DNA of 64,000 nt from Labilibacter marinus (GTDB lineage: Bacteria; Bacteroidota; Bacteroidia; Bacteroidales; Marinilabiliaceae), in the NCBI RefSeq assembly GCF_001659685.2, contig NZ_LXYE02000001.1, positions 62,001 through 126,000 on the forward strand, read 5' to 3'. Each line of letters begins with the position of its first letter. The first letter of the stretch is position 1. This document shows, piece by piece, positions 25,060-33,995 of this stretch. The position numbers and the translations under genes were made by a program. A model generated the notes under the pieces. The model ran no database searches and was not told the DNA's origin. It saw only the letters and a list, made by a program, of their open reading frames with translations.

Positions 25060-25091
25060 TAGAATGGCATAATCATAGTTAGTTATTGAGC

Positions 25092-25868
25092 ATGATGATT
25101 AAAGTGAAATTGATGAAAGGAGTTATCTATACTATTATAGCAATTGTGATTTGTTCGTGCACCAATACGGTTAAGCAGGACAATTTGAGCATTTTTGTAG
25201 CAGCTAGTTTAACCAATGTGATGAATGAATTGGTGGACTCATTTAGAGTGAATAATCAGGTAAAGGTGAACCTTAATTATGCATCATCAGGAATTTTAGC
25301 TAGACAGATTACACAAGGAGCAACATGCGATATTTATATTTCGGCCAATGAAAAATGGATGGATTATGTGCAGGAAAGTAAAATGATATTGGATAGTTCA
25401 AGAATTTCACCTGTTTCAAATCATCTGGTTTTAATTAGTCCTAAAGGAGAAGAATTGCCAGCTATTAGAATTGATCAGCTACCTAGTAAGCTAAAAGGAA
25501 GACTTTCTATGGGAGATCCCAATCATGTTCCTGCGGGAACCTACGCTTTTGAAGTGCTGAATAATTTAGGTGTTTATACACAATTGGAAAATCGCGTTTT
25601 ACCAGCTAAAGATGTTCGAGGTGCTTTAATGGCTGTAGAAATGGGAGAGTGCTCTTATGGAATTGTATATTATACAGATGCCTTAAAATCGGAGAAAGTA
25701 GATGTATTGCTAAGTATAGAGGATAGTTTACATAGTGCGATTGATTATCATATGGCCATGATAAAAAATAACGAACAAGCACAATGTTTATGGGCATTTT
25801 ATTATTTTTTGGAAACAGAAAAGGCACGATTGATTTGGGAAAAGAATGGTTTTATTGTAAAAAAATAA
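25092..25868 (+). CDS. modA: Molybdate ABC transporter, substrate-binding lipoprotein
   Basis: About 258 residues with a lipoprotein signal (VIYTIIAIVICSC). The mature part shows the ModA pattern: LSIFVAASLTNVMNELVDSF, NYASSGILARQITQGATCDI, SANEKWMDYV and the hinge MGDPNHVPAGTYAFEVL. The residues binding the oxyanion lie in AASL and SSG. ATG at 25092 is used in place of TTG 25086; ATG at 25113 (MKGVIYT) is equally possible. It is tethered in the periplasm (or to the outer leaflet) and passes molybdate or tungstate to ModB. The modB gene follows after 3 nt. Confidence 0.92.
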   Translation: MMIKVKLMKGVIYTIIAIVICSCTNTVKQDNLSIFVAASLTNVMNELVDSFRVNNQVKVNLNYASSGILARQITQGATCDIYISANEKWMDYVQESKMILDSSRISPVSNHLVLISPKGEELPAIRIDQLPSKLKGRLSMGDPNHVPAGTYAFEVLNNLGVYTQLENRVLPAKDVRGALMAVEMGECSYGIVYYTDALKSEKVDVLLSIEDSLHSAIDYHMAMIKNNEQAQCLWAFYYFLETEKARLIWEKNGFIVKK

Positions 25869-25871
25869 TAA

Positions 25872-26597
25872 ATGTATAGTATTGATTATAACGCCATATG
25901 GTTATCACTTAAAGTTGCGGTTTACACCTCAGTTATCGCACTGCCTTTGGCTGTTGTAATAGGTTATATATTGGCCAGAAAAGAGTTTAAAGGGAAAATT
26001 TTGTTAGAAGCCATTCTACATTTACCTATGGTAATGCCTCCCGTTACAACGGGATATTTATTACTTATTGTATTTGGAGTAAATGGTTTTATAGGCAAAT
26101 GGCTGTTTGAGTTAACTGGTATTAAGCTGGCATTTTCATTTGCAGCCGCTGTGATTGCTTCGGTGGTGGTTTCCTTTCCTTTAATCATTCGCTCGGTAAA
26201 AGTAGCCATGGAAATGGTGGATGCTAATTTAGAAGAAGCTTCAAAATCGTTAGGTGCGTCTCCAGTTCAAACCTTTATTAATATCACTTTACCTTTGGCC
26301 TGGCCAGGTATACTAGGTGGTTTTGTGTTGGCTTTTGCACGTAGTCTTGGCGAATTTGGTGCTACCATTACTTTTGCAGGAAACATTGCAGGCGAAACAC
26401 GAACCTTACCATTGGCCATCTATTCTAAAATGCAAGTGCCAGGACAGGAATCAGAAACCTTTATCCTGGTCGCTTTTTCGGTGGGAATATCTCTAGTGGC
26501 CATTGTTTTATCAGAGTATTTTTATCGAAAGAAGAAAAAACAGGCTGGAAGCTCCGGAACGATTAAATCATCATTAAAGAAATACCCATTTAAATGA
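25872..26597 (+). CDS. modB: Molybdate ABC transporter permease
   Basis: The 241-residue inner membrane permease has about five or six hydrophobic segments. The family-defining loop EEASKSLGASPVQTFINITL, with the EAA...G motif that contacts the ATPase, is at about 118-137. LPMVMPPVTTGYLLLIVFG and ARSLGEFGATITFAGN are typical ModB stretches. It overlaps modC by 4 nt (ATGA), so the two are translationally coupled. Confidence 0.94.
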   Translation: MYSIDYNAIWLSLKVAVYTSVIALPLAVVIGYILARKEFKGKILLEAILHLPMVMPPVTTGYLLLIVFGVNGFIGKWLFELTGIKLAFSFAAAVIASVVVSFPLIIRSVKVAMEMVDANLEEASKSLGASPVQTFINITLPLAWPGILGGFVLAFARSLGEFGATITFAGNIAGETRTLPLAIYSKMQVPGQESETFILVAFSVGISLVAIVLSEYFYRKKKKQAGSSGTIKSSLKKYPFK

Positions 26598-27694
26598 GTA
26601 GCGATTTACATATACAAGCTTCGTTGGAATTACCAGGTTTCTCTTTTGAGGTAAACGAGGTGTTTTCAAGTGGAATAACTGGTTTATTCGGACATAGTGG
26701 CGCTGGTAAATCTACTTTTTTGCAATGTATTAGCGGAGTTGTAAGTCCACATCAGGGCGAAATTTCTATTGGTGAGCACAAACTGTTTTCTTCCAGTAAA
26801 GGCATAAATGTACCCACATATAAACGAAAGGTGGGATATGTTTTTCAGGATGGAAGATTGTTTCCACATTATACAGTTGAGAAAAACTTAAAATACGGTA
26901 CTCGCTTTGTCAAGGATAAAAAAGGTAAAGTGGATTTTAATCAGGTAGTAGAGATGCTTGAGATAAGCAACTTGCTACATAAAAAGCCTTCAGATATTTC
27001 AGGAGGAGAGCGTCAACGTGTGGCCATTGGTAGGGCTTTGTTAACATCGCCAGAGGTGTTGCTGCTGGATGAGCCTTTTAGTGCTTTGGATCAGAAATTA
27101 CGTAAGCAAGTCATTCCTTTTATCTCAAAAGTAGCTGAATTCTTGGATATACCAGTTCTACTTGTAAGTCACGATTTACCTGATATTCTTAAACTAACCG
27201 ATAGACTATGTTTGGTAAAAGGCGGGAATGTAATTTCGCATGGTAACTATGAAGATTTAATTCTGGATACAAGTTTATTTAATATTTTGCCTGTTTCAGA
27301 GACTTTAAATGTGATTAAGTTAGAGGTTAAACATATTAGTCAGGAAGATGGTATTATAACGCTTAATGGATTTGGAGCCAATCGTAAACTAAATATCTTA
27401 CTGGAGACCGAAACTAGGAAGTACAAAAAAGGAGACCTTGCGAAGGTGTTTTTAAAGCCTGATGATATTATCCTTTCTAGCAAACTGGTTGAAGATATTT
27501 CTTTTAGAAATTCACTCAAGGGCTCCATCGTAAAAGTAATATTCGATGAAGCTCGTGTATTAGTGGTGGTGGATTGTGGTTTTATTATTTTAGCCGAGGT
27601 CAGCAAGGCATCCTTTATACAAATGGGACTGTATAACGGACAAGTTATTTACTGTAATTTTAAAACCTTGGCTTTGGATTCAATGCGTATTTAA
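26594..27694 (+). CDS. modC: Molybdate ABC transporter ATP-binding protein
   Basis: The 366-residue ATPase has Walker A GHSGAGKST (~33-41), Q-loop YVFQDGRLFPHYTV, ABC signature SGGERQRVAIGRAL, Walker B VLLLDEPFSALD and switch His in LLVSHDLPD. The region after ~240 is a ModC-type C-terminal domain (TOBE/Mop-like, with YKKGDLAKVFLKPDDIILS) that senses oxyanion and regulates transport. It energises ModB at the cytoplasmic face. Its 3' end overlaps the convergent PAS gene by 15 bp. Complete modABC implies molybdoenzymes elsewhere in the genome. Confidence 0.94.
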   Translation: MSSDLHIQASLELPGFSFEVNEVFSSGITGLFGHSGAGKSTFLQCISGVVSPHQGEISIGEHKLFSSSKGINVPTYKRKVGYVFQDGRLFPHYTVEKNLKYGTRFVKDKKGKVDFNQVVEMLEISNLLHKKPSDISGGERQRVAIGRALLTSPEVLLLDEPFSALDQKLRKQVIPFISKVAEFLDIPVLLVSHDLPDILKLTDRLCLVKGGNVISHGNYEDLILDTSLFNILPVSETLNVIKLEVKHISQEDGIITLNGFGANRKLNILLETETRKYKKGDLAKVFLKPDDIILSSKLVEDISFRNSLKGSIVKVIFDEARVLVVVDCGFIILAEVSKASFIQMGLYNGQVIYCNFKTLALDSMRI

Positions 27695-28174
27695 AGCCTC
27701 CTTCTCTTGAGTTTTGTCGTAGGGTAAGCTCTCCAAAACCATAATTATATATTTTTCGGTTTCAAAAGGAAATAACCTAGTTGAGTACTGAAGTTTGATA
27801 TTTATTTTCTCACCAGATTCGTTATAAAAAGGTCTTTCAATTTTCTTGAATTGAGTAACTGAGTCGTTTATGTAAGATGATAAAGCACTAATTCTTAATT
27901 CACAGTCTCTGCATTTTGTAGTTGAGCCGCACTCTGTTTGTTCATCAACTTGATGCGCACACCCAATGGCCTCTCCGCATTTTATAAACTTAAGGTCGGA
28001 TTGTCTGGAGAGTGGAAATAGAGTTTTTATGGCGTCATTAAATGATACCAACTCCATTTTGTTGTTAAGTAGTAAAACACAGCTGTTAATGTTATCTAAG
28101 ATAATGTTTAAGAATTCACTTGAACCTTTTAGAAAACTAAAGGATACATTCGTTGATGTCGTTAAATTTTCCAT
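27680..28174 (-). CDS. Stand-alone PAS-like protein with five-Cys insert
   Basis: The 164-residue protein starts with a helix and a PAS-like segment (ILDNINSCVLLLNNKMELVSFNDAI), followed by an insert with five Cys: C66, C72, C82, C88 and C91, spaced x5, x9, x5, x2, and an Arg two residues after the last. That GC...CG...CxxCxxR pattern occurs in PAS domains of some anaerobe histidine kinases and may bind a metal or Fe-S centre. The rest completes a PAS beta-sheet. No kinase, cyclase or DNA-binding output domain is present, so it must act through a partner. It converges on modC, which suggests (weakly) redox or molybdenum-related sensing. Confidence 0.7.
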   Translation of the reverse strand: MENLTTSTNVSFSFLKGSSEFLNIILDNINSCVLLLNNKMELVSFNDAIKTLFPLSRQSDLKFIKCGEAIGCAHQVDEQTECGSTTKCRDCELRISALSSYINDSVTQFKKIERPFYNESGEKINIKLQYSTRLFPFETEKYIIMVLESLPYDKTQEKEALNTH

Positions 28175-28298
28175 TTTGTTTGTGATTTGGTTTACATATT
28201 CAAGTTACTTAAATAAAATAACAAGCACAAGTGCTTAAGGTGCAGATGTAATATTTCCAATCGGCATAAATTATTTTTTATGTAAGTGCTTAATTCGC

Positions 28299-28306
28299 TA
28301 TCTTTC
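28299..28306 (+). promoter_or_regulatory. Candidate -7 box (TATCTTTC) of the Omp85-type gene
   Basis: One mismatch from TAnnTTTG, placed 11 nt before ATG 28317 and 26 nt before ATG 28332, which favours the second start. Confidence 0.4.
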
Positions 28307-28316
28307 GTGCACTTTA

Positions 28317-29483
28317 ATGATAAAGCTAAATATGACCTTAAGAATAAAAAGAGTTTTTGTTGTGTGCTGTATTTTAGTGCTTGTAGTAATTGCATCACAA
28401 GTATATGCTTCAGATAAGGATTCTACTTCTATCAACCCCATTAAAAACTTTACGTTTAATCCATATATTGCTCCTTCATATTCTCCTGAACTAGAGTTGT
28501 TAGTTACAGCAGGAGGTTTGGCCACCTTTAATTTACAACCAGGTAACCTAGATTTAGGAAGATCAAATGTGCCTTTTTCTATTGGTTATAGCACCAATGG
28601 TTCCTTTGCTATCTCTTTTCTTCCGTACCTGTATTTAAAAGATGATAAATATAGAATTGCAACCGAATTTTACTTTAGAAACATGCCTGATAATTATTGG
28701 GGTGTTGGTTATCAAGCTGGAGAGAGAGAATCGGAAACGGGAGTTACAACCGCCTACCATCGTAATTGGTGGTCTGTTTCAGGGAGTGTAATTCGTCAAG
28801 TGTCAGATGGTTTTTTTGTGGGAGTAACATACGATGTGAATGAAACTAAAGCTTCAGATTTAAATGATTATATGAAGAATGATCCATACATCATTAGTTA
28901 TGGAACTAATGTGTTAAATGTTGGATTGGGGCTTACTGTACAATTAGACACTAGAGATAATCCACAGAATGCTTATGAGGGGTATTTGTTGAGTTTAGCC
29001 ATAACGGGGTATGATAAGTTTTTTAAAGTATCGGGAAATAGTTATACCAAAATGACTTTGGATGCGCGTAAGTACTTTCCTGTGGCTGAAAGAAAGACTG
29101 TTGCTATGCAGATGAAAAGTGTTTTTGCAGATGGTAATGTTCCTTGGTCTGAGATGCCTCAGTTGGGCTCTATGTACGACCTTCGAGGTTACCAATTAGG
29201 CCGATTTAGAGATAAGTCTATTTTGTTCGGTATTGCCGAATATCGACATATGTTTAAACGAAGAAAGGTCAATAAAAAAGGTAACTACGAAAGTCCATTT
29301 GGTTTTGTGGCTTGGTGCGGAGCAGGTTCTTTAGCTAAAGATTATCACGAAATGGATAATTGGTTACTAAGTGTTGGAGCAGGTATTCGATTCGAAATAC
29401 AACCGCGACTAAATGTGCGTATGGACTATGGAATGGGTAAAGACAACAATGCTGTTTATATTTCAATTAACGAAGCCTTTTAA
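28317..29483 (+). CDS. Omp85/BamA-family beta-barrel outer membrane protein without POTRA domains
   Basis: The 388-residue protein has a signal peptide (RVFVVCCILVLVVIASQVYA), and the rest consists of amphipathic beta strands typical of a bacterial surface antigen (Bac_surface_Ag) barrel. The conserved LRGYQLGRFRDKS near 290 corresponds to the (V/I)RG(F/Y) motif of lid loop 6, and the chain ends in Phe as outer membrane proteins do. There is no room for POTRA repeats between signal and barrel, so this is a small Omp85 relative, not BamA itself. The start could be ATG 28332 (MTLRIKRVF), which fits the promoter box better. Its role is unknown; patatin-like or assembly partners are not seen nearby. 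Confidence 0.82.
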   Translation: MIKLNMTLRIKRVFVVCCILVLVVIASQVYASDKDSTSINPIKNFTFNPYIAPSYSPELELLVTAGGLATFNLQPGNLDLGRSNVPFSIGYSTNGSFAISFLPYLYLKDDKYRIATEFYFRNMPDNYWGVGYQAGERESETGVTTAYHRNWWSVSGSVIRQVSDGFFVGVTYDVNETKASDLNDYMKNDPYIISYGTNVLNVGLGLTVQLDTRDNPQNAYEGYLLSLAITGYDKFFKVSGNSYTKMTLDARKYFPVAERKTVAMQMKSVFADGNVPWSEMPQLGSMYDLRGYQLGRFRDKSILFGIAEYRHMFKRRKVNKKGNYESPFGFVAWCGAGSLAKDYHEMDNWLLSVGAGIRFEIQPRLNVRMDYGMGKDNNAVYISINEAF

Positions 29484-29489
29484 GCATTA

Positions 29490-29529
29490 AGTAACAAGCT
29501 GGCGGTGGGTTTACATCCAACTTGCTACT
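29490..29529. terminator. Hairpin between convergent Omp85 and GH13 genes
   Basis: Arms 29490-29502 and 29517-29529 pair over 13 positions with two mismatches. There is no strong T-run, but the place between convergent genes suggests a bidirectional terminator. Confidence 0.35.
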
Positions 29530-29544
29530 TGGAGCTGACATAAA

Positions 29545-31317
29545 CTAATCAGCCAGCTCCATTAAAACTACTCCATTTTTCACCTCGAATGTTACTTCGG
29601 AATCCTTTACTATCGATATCTCTTGAGTATAATAGTTTCTTAGTTTGGTTCCTTCGGAGAAAAAATCTGCAATATCAAAAGTTTGCCTTGGGTTTTCTGA
29701 TAATCCTATGATGATTTTATCTATAGTATTTTCTCCTGTGTATGTTCTTCCATAGGTGAGGGAACTAAGTTGTGACTGATATCCGGCTCCAACAGCTATG
29801 TGCTTTTTTCTATAGTGCCCTATCGTTTGCCAATGTTTTAATACTGCTGTATTTGTGTTGTTCCAGTCATAATCCCCTCTATATCCATGTGTGGGGTCTG
29901 AGGCCTTATTCAGCACTTCCTCTCTGGCTACTTCATCGCCATAAAATATCTGAACTGCCCCCGGGCTAAGTAATAGCGCTGTGCCATTGTTAAGCATTTC
30001 GTTTGGTTTAGTATCTCTTTTGTAGGTGTTGTTTAAAAAGCTGAGCGTATTCCAGCCTTTCTGTTTACTGAAACAATCGGAATAATCTTGCCATACTTCT
30101 CCAATACTGTCTAGTTTATATTTTTTTGGAAAAGTAAAATTTACTATGGACTTAAAACCTAATTCGGCATATTTTTCATGATAAGAATAATCAGCACCCC
30201 AAATATCACCTGTCATCCAAAAGTCATCTGCCCATTGTGTGCATATATGCTCAGGATGATTACTTCTCCATTTTACTAATGCCTCATTACATTTTTTATG
30301 GAGCAACTCCCAGCTGTCATCGTCTACATTCTCCAGAACATCACATCTAAATCCATCAATGCCAAATTCTTCAACCCATGAAGCTAACCAGTTGGTCAAG
30401 TGCTCTGAAACAGGTGCTTGAAGGTTTTTTCGATATTTTATGGCAGATGGATTAACCCAAGCGTTATAATATCCACCATCGGTTTTCCATTTGTTTTTCA
30501 TAACAGGTGGTAAACTAACATTCGTAGAGCTCTCTGTCCTATAGTCAGGAAGGCCAAAAATACTCTCAGTGAGTAAATTTTGATCAACTTCATGTTTAGA
30601 TCGTATCCAATTATTGCCCCACCATTTGTTCCAACTCGAACTATCTCTATCTTCAAAATGAGAAAGATACTCGTAAGCATTATAGTGGGCTTTATCGGTA
30701 TTGTTATTTAATCCAGAGGTATGGGCTGCAGCTTCCTCTTCTGAAATTTTTACTCCACCAAAATTATACTGAACGGCATCTAATAAGGTATGATAACCTG
30801 GGTGATTGATGCCTGCGTCCATCATAATTCTGATGTCTTTAGCATGCGCCAAATCAACAAAAGCCCTCATTTCATTAATGGTTCCAAAATTTTTATCCAT
30901 CTGCGTAAAATCAAAAGGATAATAACCATGATAAGCATAATGCGGAAAGTCGTTAGTGCTTCCACCGCCTACCCATCCATGAATTTGTTCGTAAACGCCA
31001 GTTATCCAAATTACATTAATACCTAGCTGTTCAAAGTATCCTTCTTGCAGTTTCTGAGTAAGACCAGCTAGATCACCACCATGGAAAGTAGCCACATTTT
31101 TTGTTGGCGTGCCGTAATCATTTATTCTGCCATAATTGCTATCGTTACTGGTATCTCCGTTTAAAAACCTATCTATATAAACAAAATATACAGTGGCGTT
31201 TTTCCAAGAGAATTGGCCTGTGTTAACTTTTTTATTTTCTGATAAATGGCATGAGTTTAATAGTGCTAGAAAAAGAATAATTAGGATTGCTTTAATGGGG
31301 TTTAAGTTGGTGTTCAT
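29545..31317 (-). CDS. GH13 (MalS-like) lipoprotein with altered catalytic residues
   Basis: The 590-residue protein has a lipoprotein signal (FLALLNSC, Cys23) and an alpha-amylase-type barrel. GH13 regions I (RIMMDAGINHPG) and II (GFRCDVLEN, nucleophile Asp326) are intact and most like periplasmic alpha-amylase MalS. In region III the acid/base Glu of FWMTGE is Asp371 (FWMTGDIWG), and region IV, usually His-Asp, reads FLNNTYKRD. A C-terminal beta-domain follows. It is either an alpha-glucan hydrolase with unusual kinetics or a binding protein. It starts in a TAATG overlap with the upstream gene and is the last of a GH97 > six-hairpin > GH13 operon. Confidence 0.85.
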   Translation of the reverse strand: MNTNLNPIKAILIILFLALLNSCHLSENKKVNTGQFSWKNATVYFVYIDRFLNGDTSNDSNYGRINDYGTPTKNVATFHGGDLAGLTQKLQEGYFEQLGINVIWITGVYEQIHGWVGGGSTNDFPHYAYHGYYPFDFTQMDKNFGTINEMRAFVDLAHAKDIRIMMDAGINHPGYHTLLDAVQYNFGGVKISEEEAAAHTSGLNNNTDKAHYNAYEYLSHFEDRDSSSWNKWWGNNWIRSKHEVDQNLLTESIFGLPDYRTESSTNVSLPPVMKNKWKTDGGYYNAWVNPSAIKYRKNLQAPVSEHLTNWLASWVEEFGIDGFRCDVLENVDDDSWELLHKKCNEALVKWRSNHPEHICTQWADDFWMTGDIWGADYSYHEKYAELGFKSIVNFTFPKKYKLDSIGEVWQDYSDCFSKQKGWNTLSFLNNTYKRDTKPNEMLNNGTALLLSPGAVQIFYGDEVAREEVLNKASDPTHGYRGDYDWNNTNTAVLKHWQTIGHYRKKHIAVGAGYQSQLSSLTYGRTYTGENTIDKIIIGLSENPRQTFDIADFFSEGTKLRNYYTQEISIVKDSEVTFEVKNGVVLMELAD

Positions 31318-33968
31318 TATTTGTTTAGTTTTTTTAATATCATGTTGGTTAATAAGGCCTTGTTCTCTACTATATTCATGTTTTCATTTTCTGCCTCAAA
31401 TGAAATTTTAAACGAATTATTGCCTTTCTTTAATTCAGTTTTAATTACATTGGTTTCGCCAATGCTAGCCCACTCGTTAATTCCTCTTTGCGGCATGACT
31501 ATTGGAGCTTTCTTATTGTCATTTACCCATAAAGTTCTGATGGCGCATTTGTTATCCGTATTCCAAGGTCCATTTCCGTTGGTGTATTCAAACAGTATAC
31601 TATACATTCCTTCTTGAGGAACTTTAACCGTCCAATCAATTGTTTTATTCTTTGTTTTTGAAATTTCAATGGCATTATCAGGAAATGATGCAGTGCTGAT
31701 AGTTTTATCCTTAACAAACTGTTTAAGGTTGGTTTTAATTTCATTACCAATATAAATGGGCTCGCTAATGAATGAGTTTTTACCAGCTGCATCTATTGCA
31801 ATAACCCCATACTCTCCGTTCTTTTTATCTGTATTGTAGCTAAAGTTTGAAGTAGTATTAACTAATTCTCCATCTTTATAGATATCATACGAACTTGCAT
31901 CCTTCACAGGTTTCCAGGTTAGAGTTGAACCTTCAATATTAATTTCAGGAGTATGTAGATGAAAACTATTACCAACCATGTTAATGCGTCCATCGTTCTT
32001 CTGATTAGACATGGTTATCTCAATATGATGTTCTCCTTCTCCAATTAACGAAACAGCATGTTCGTTTTGCAATTGACCATCAACTTTAAACTCCGTAATT
32101 TTATTACCAAACCCACTTATGCTAATCTCAAATTGTTTATTTCTAATTTTCAGATTTGATAGTTGTAGCTTACCTTGGTATGATTCTGGTATAAAGGGTG
32201 AAAATTGCATGTTATTTTCAGGAGTAAACTTTATCCCAAACAGCACTTTATAAACCATGCCTAAATTTCCTGCTACACTCCATAACTGCCTATCAGAATT
32301 TAATGCAGTAATAAAGTCTCCATTATCTGCAACCATATTTTCTTTGTTCGTTAAAAATAGGGCGCTTGCTCTATAAAGGGAACTTAAGCCATGTTCTAAG
32401 GCTGTTTCGTTTTCTGCTTTAGCAGAGGCCATATTCCAATAGGCTTGTACAAAAGGCCAAATGCCATTGTTATGGTAAGCGCGTATATCTGGTATCTGCG
32501 GATAAACGCAAGGGGTACCCCATGTAGCAATAGGTGTATTTTCAATGACGGATAATGATTTTTCATCGGCTACATTGAATAAAACGGAAAAAGCTTCTCC
32601 TAAGGATTCTGATTTATCTGAAATGTATTCGGCATTGCGACCATAAATAAATTGCGCATAATAGCCTTTGTCGTTGAGCCAAAAGTGTTGGTTGATCGAA
32701 CGTTTCAGTTCCTTTGCCCAAAGTTTATATTTGTCTGCTTCTTCATTTAACTGGCGAATTGTTGCCATTTGCGATAATATATCCAAGGCCTTGTAATGAA
32801 CCATGTTGGTTCCTAAATTCATTGAATTGAAGATGTCCACATTATCCAGCCATGCAGGATATGTTTGTACTCTCCAATCTAAAAATGATGACTCACCACG
32901 ATATAAACCATTGGCACTATTGTATACTACCTTTCGATCATCTTCAATGGTGTTTTTAATGACTTTGTAGCAGTATTCTAACCAGTCTTTATCTCCAGTG
33001 ATCAGGTACACTTCCCAAGCAGCAATAGCCCATGTGGTTCTATCTGATGATACAGGCCAAGCTCCACCCGAACCTGTATCTTGAATAATTCGGTTTCTTT
33101 TTACTTTCTTTAATAAAGACACCCTGGCTCTTTCTACGTCAGCTATGCCCATTCCAAGATCGATGGCGTAACTCACATCACGTGTCCAAACGCCAGCCCA
33201 TTTAGCTCCAGTTCTAAAAGTACCATCCGCTTCACTCAGTAACGCTGTTTCCTCCAAAGCCATATTATACAAGGCCTGCAACAGAGCATTGTCAGTTTTT
33301 AAGTTAGGATATGCAGATATATCTTCAGATAGTTTCCAACTTGGTTTTATAAATCGATCAGGATCGTGTGTGTTTATATTTAATGTCAACTTGTAAATAT
33401 GATCACCATCCTTATCTTCTAGCATTACATCGCCAGGTAAATTTTCAAAGTCGAAACTTAAGGGGGTGACATTTCCAGCCACAAAAACACCTTTAAAGTC
33501 AGCCTTGTATATTTTGTCGCCATTTAAATCTTCATAAAAACCATCTTCTTCAAAGGCTTTAAAAACATGACGCATATCCAACTGAACTGTCAATGGTGTA
33601 TTTATTTCTAAAGCTTCATTTAAACCAGCATTTTCATCTTTAAACTGTTTGCCAAATGTAATAATAGGCGTAGTGTAATTTCCATTTTCAGGTTTAACAA
33701 CAATCTGATGATTCGTTGCAAACGGCAATTCGTTGTCCTTTTGGTTGATGCTAAACTTAAGTTCAATGGTTCTTTTTCTGGCTTCATTGGCAGAGCTTAA
33801 GTAATTACTGGTCATTGAACCATCAGGAAGAACCTGAGCAGTATATTCTCCTTGAACAACTTTGTTGGTGTAAACGCTAAAATCTTTATTCTGATATAAC
33901 ATTTGAGATTCGTTTTTACATCCTATTAATGCAACTAAAAGGGCTAAGAAAGCTATGGCTTGTTTCAT
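31317..33968 (-). CDS. Six-hairpin (alpha/alpha)6 glycosidase lipoprotein, MGH1/GH63-like
   Basis: The 883-residue protein has a lipobox (LLVALIGC), an N-terminal beta-sandwich (~20-215), and an (alpha/alpha)6 toroid (~225-610) with GAKWAGVWTRDVSYAIDLG, DTGSGGAWPVSSDRTTWAI and NNGIWPFVQAYW, features shared by trehalase/GH63/debranching-type families. After ~650 come a fibronectin-like domain (TLTWKPVKDASSYDIYKDGE) and a C-terminal carbohydrate-binding-like sandwich (~745-883). It probably acts on an alpha-linked oligosaccharide in the periplasm alongside GH97 and GH13. The exact CAZy family is uncertain. It begins 27 nt after GH97 and overlaps the GH13 start by 1 nt. Confidence 0.82.
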   Translation of the reverse strand: MKQAIAFLALLVALIGCKNESQMLYQNKDFSVYTNKVVQGEYTAQVLPDGSMTSNYLSSANEARKRTIELKFSINQKDNELPFATNHQIVVKPENGNYTTPIITFGKQFKDENAGLNEALEINTPLTVQLDMRHVFKAFEEDGFYEDLNGDKIYKADFKGVFVAGNVTPLSFDFENLPGDVMLEDKDGDHIYKLTLNINTHDPDRFIKPSWKLSEDISAYPNLKTDNALLQALYNMALEETALLSEADGTFRTGAKWAGVWTRDVSYAIDLGMGIADVERARVSLLKKVKRNRIIQDTGSGGAWPVSSDRTTWAIAAWEVYLITGDKDWLEYCYKVIKNTIEDDRKVVYNSANGLYRGESSFLDWRVQTYPAWLDNVDIFNSMNLGTNMVHYKALDILSQMATIRQLNEEADKYKLWAKELKRSINQHFWLNDKGYYAQFIYGRNAEYISDKSESLGEAFSVLFNVADEKSLSVIENTPIATWGTPCVYPQIPDIRAYHNNGIWPFVQAYWNMASAKAENETALEHGLSSLYRASALFLTNKENMVADNGDFITALNSDRQLWSVAGNLGMVYKVLFGIKFTPENNMQFSPFIPESYQGKLQLSNLKIRNKQFEISISGFGNKITEFKVDGQLQNEHAVSLIGEGEHHIEITMSNQKNDGRINMVGNSFHLHTPEINIEGSTLTWKPVKDASSYDIYKDGELVNTTSNFSYNTDKKNGEYGVIAIDAAGKNSFISEPIYIGNEIKTNLKQFVKDKTISTASFPDNAIEISKTKNKTIDWTVKVPQEGMYSILFEYTNGNGPWNTDNKCAIRTLWVNDNKKAPIVMPQRGINEWASIGETNVIKTELKKGNNSFKISFEAENENMNIVENKALLTNMILKKLNK

Positions 33969-33995
33969 AATATGACTGTTTTCTTTAAGTGAGAC

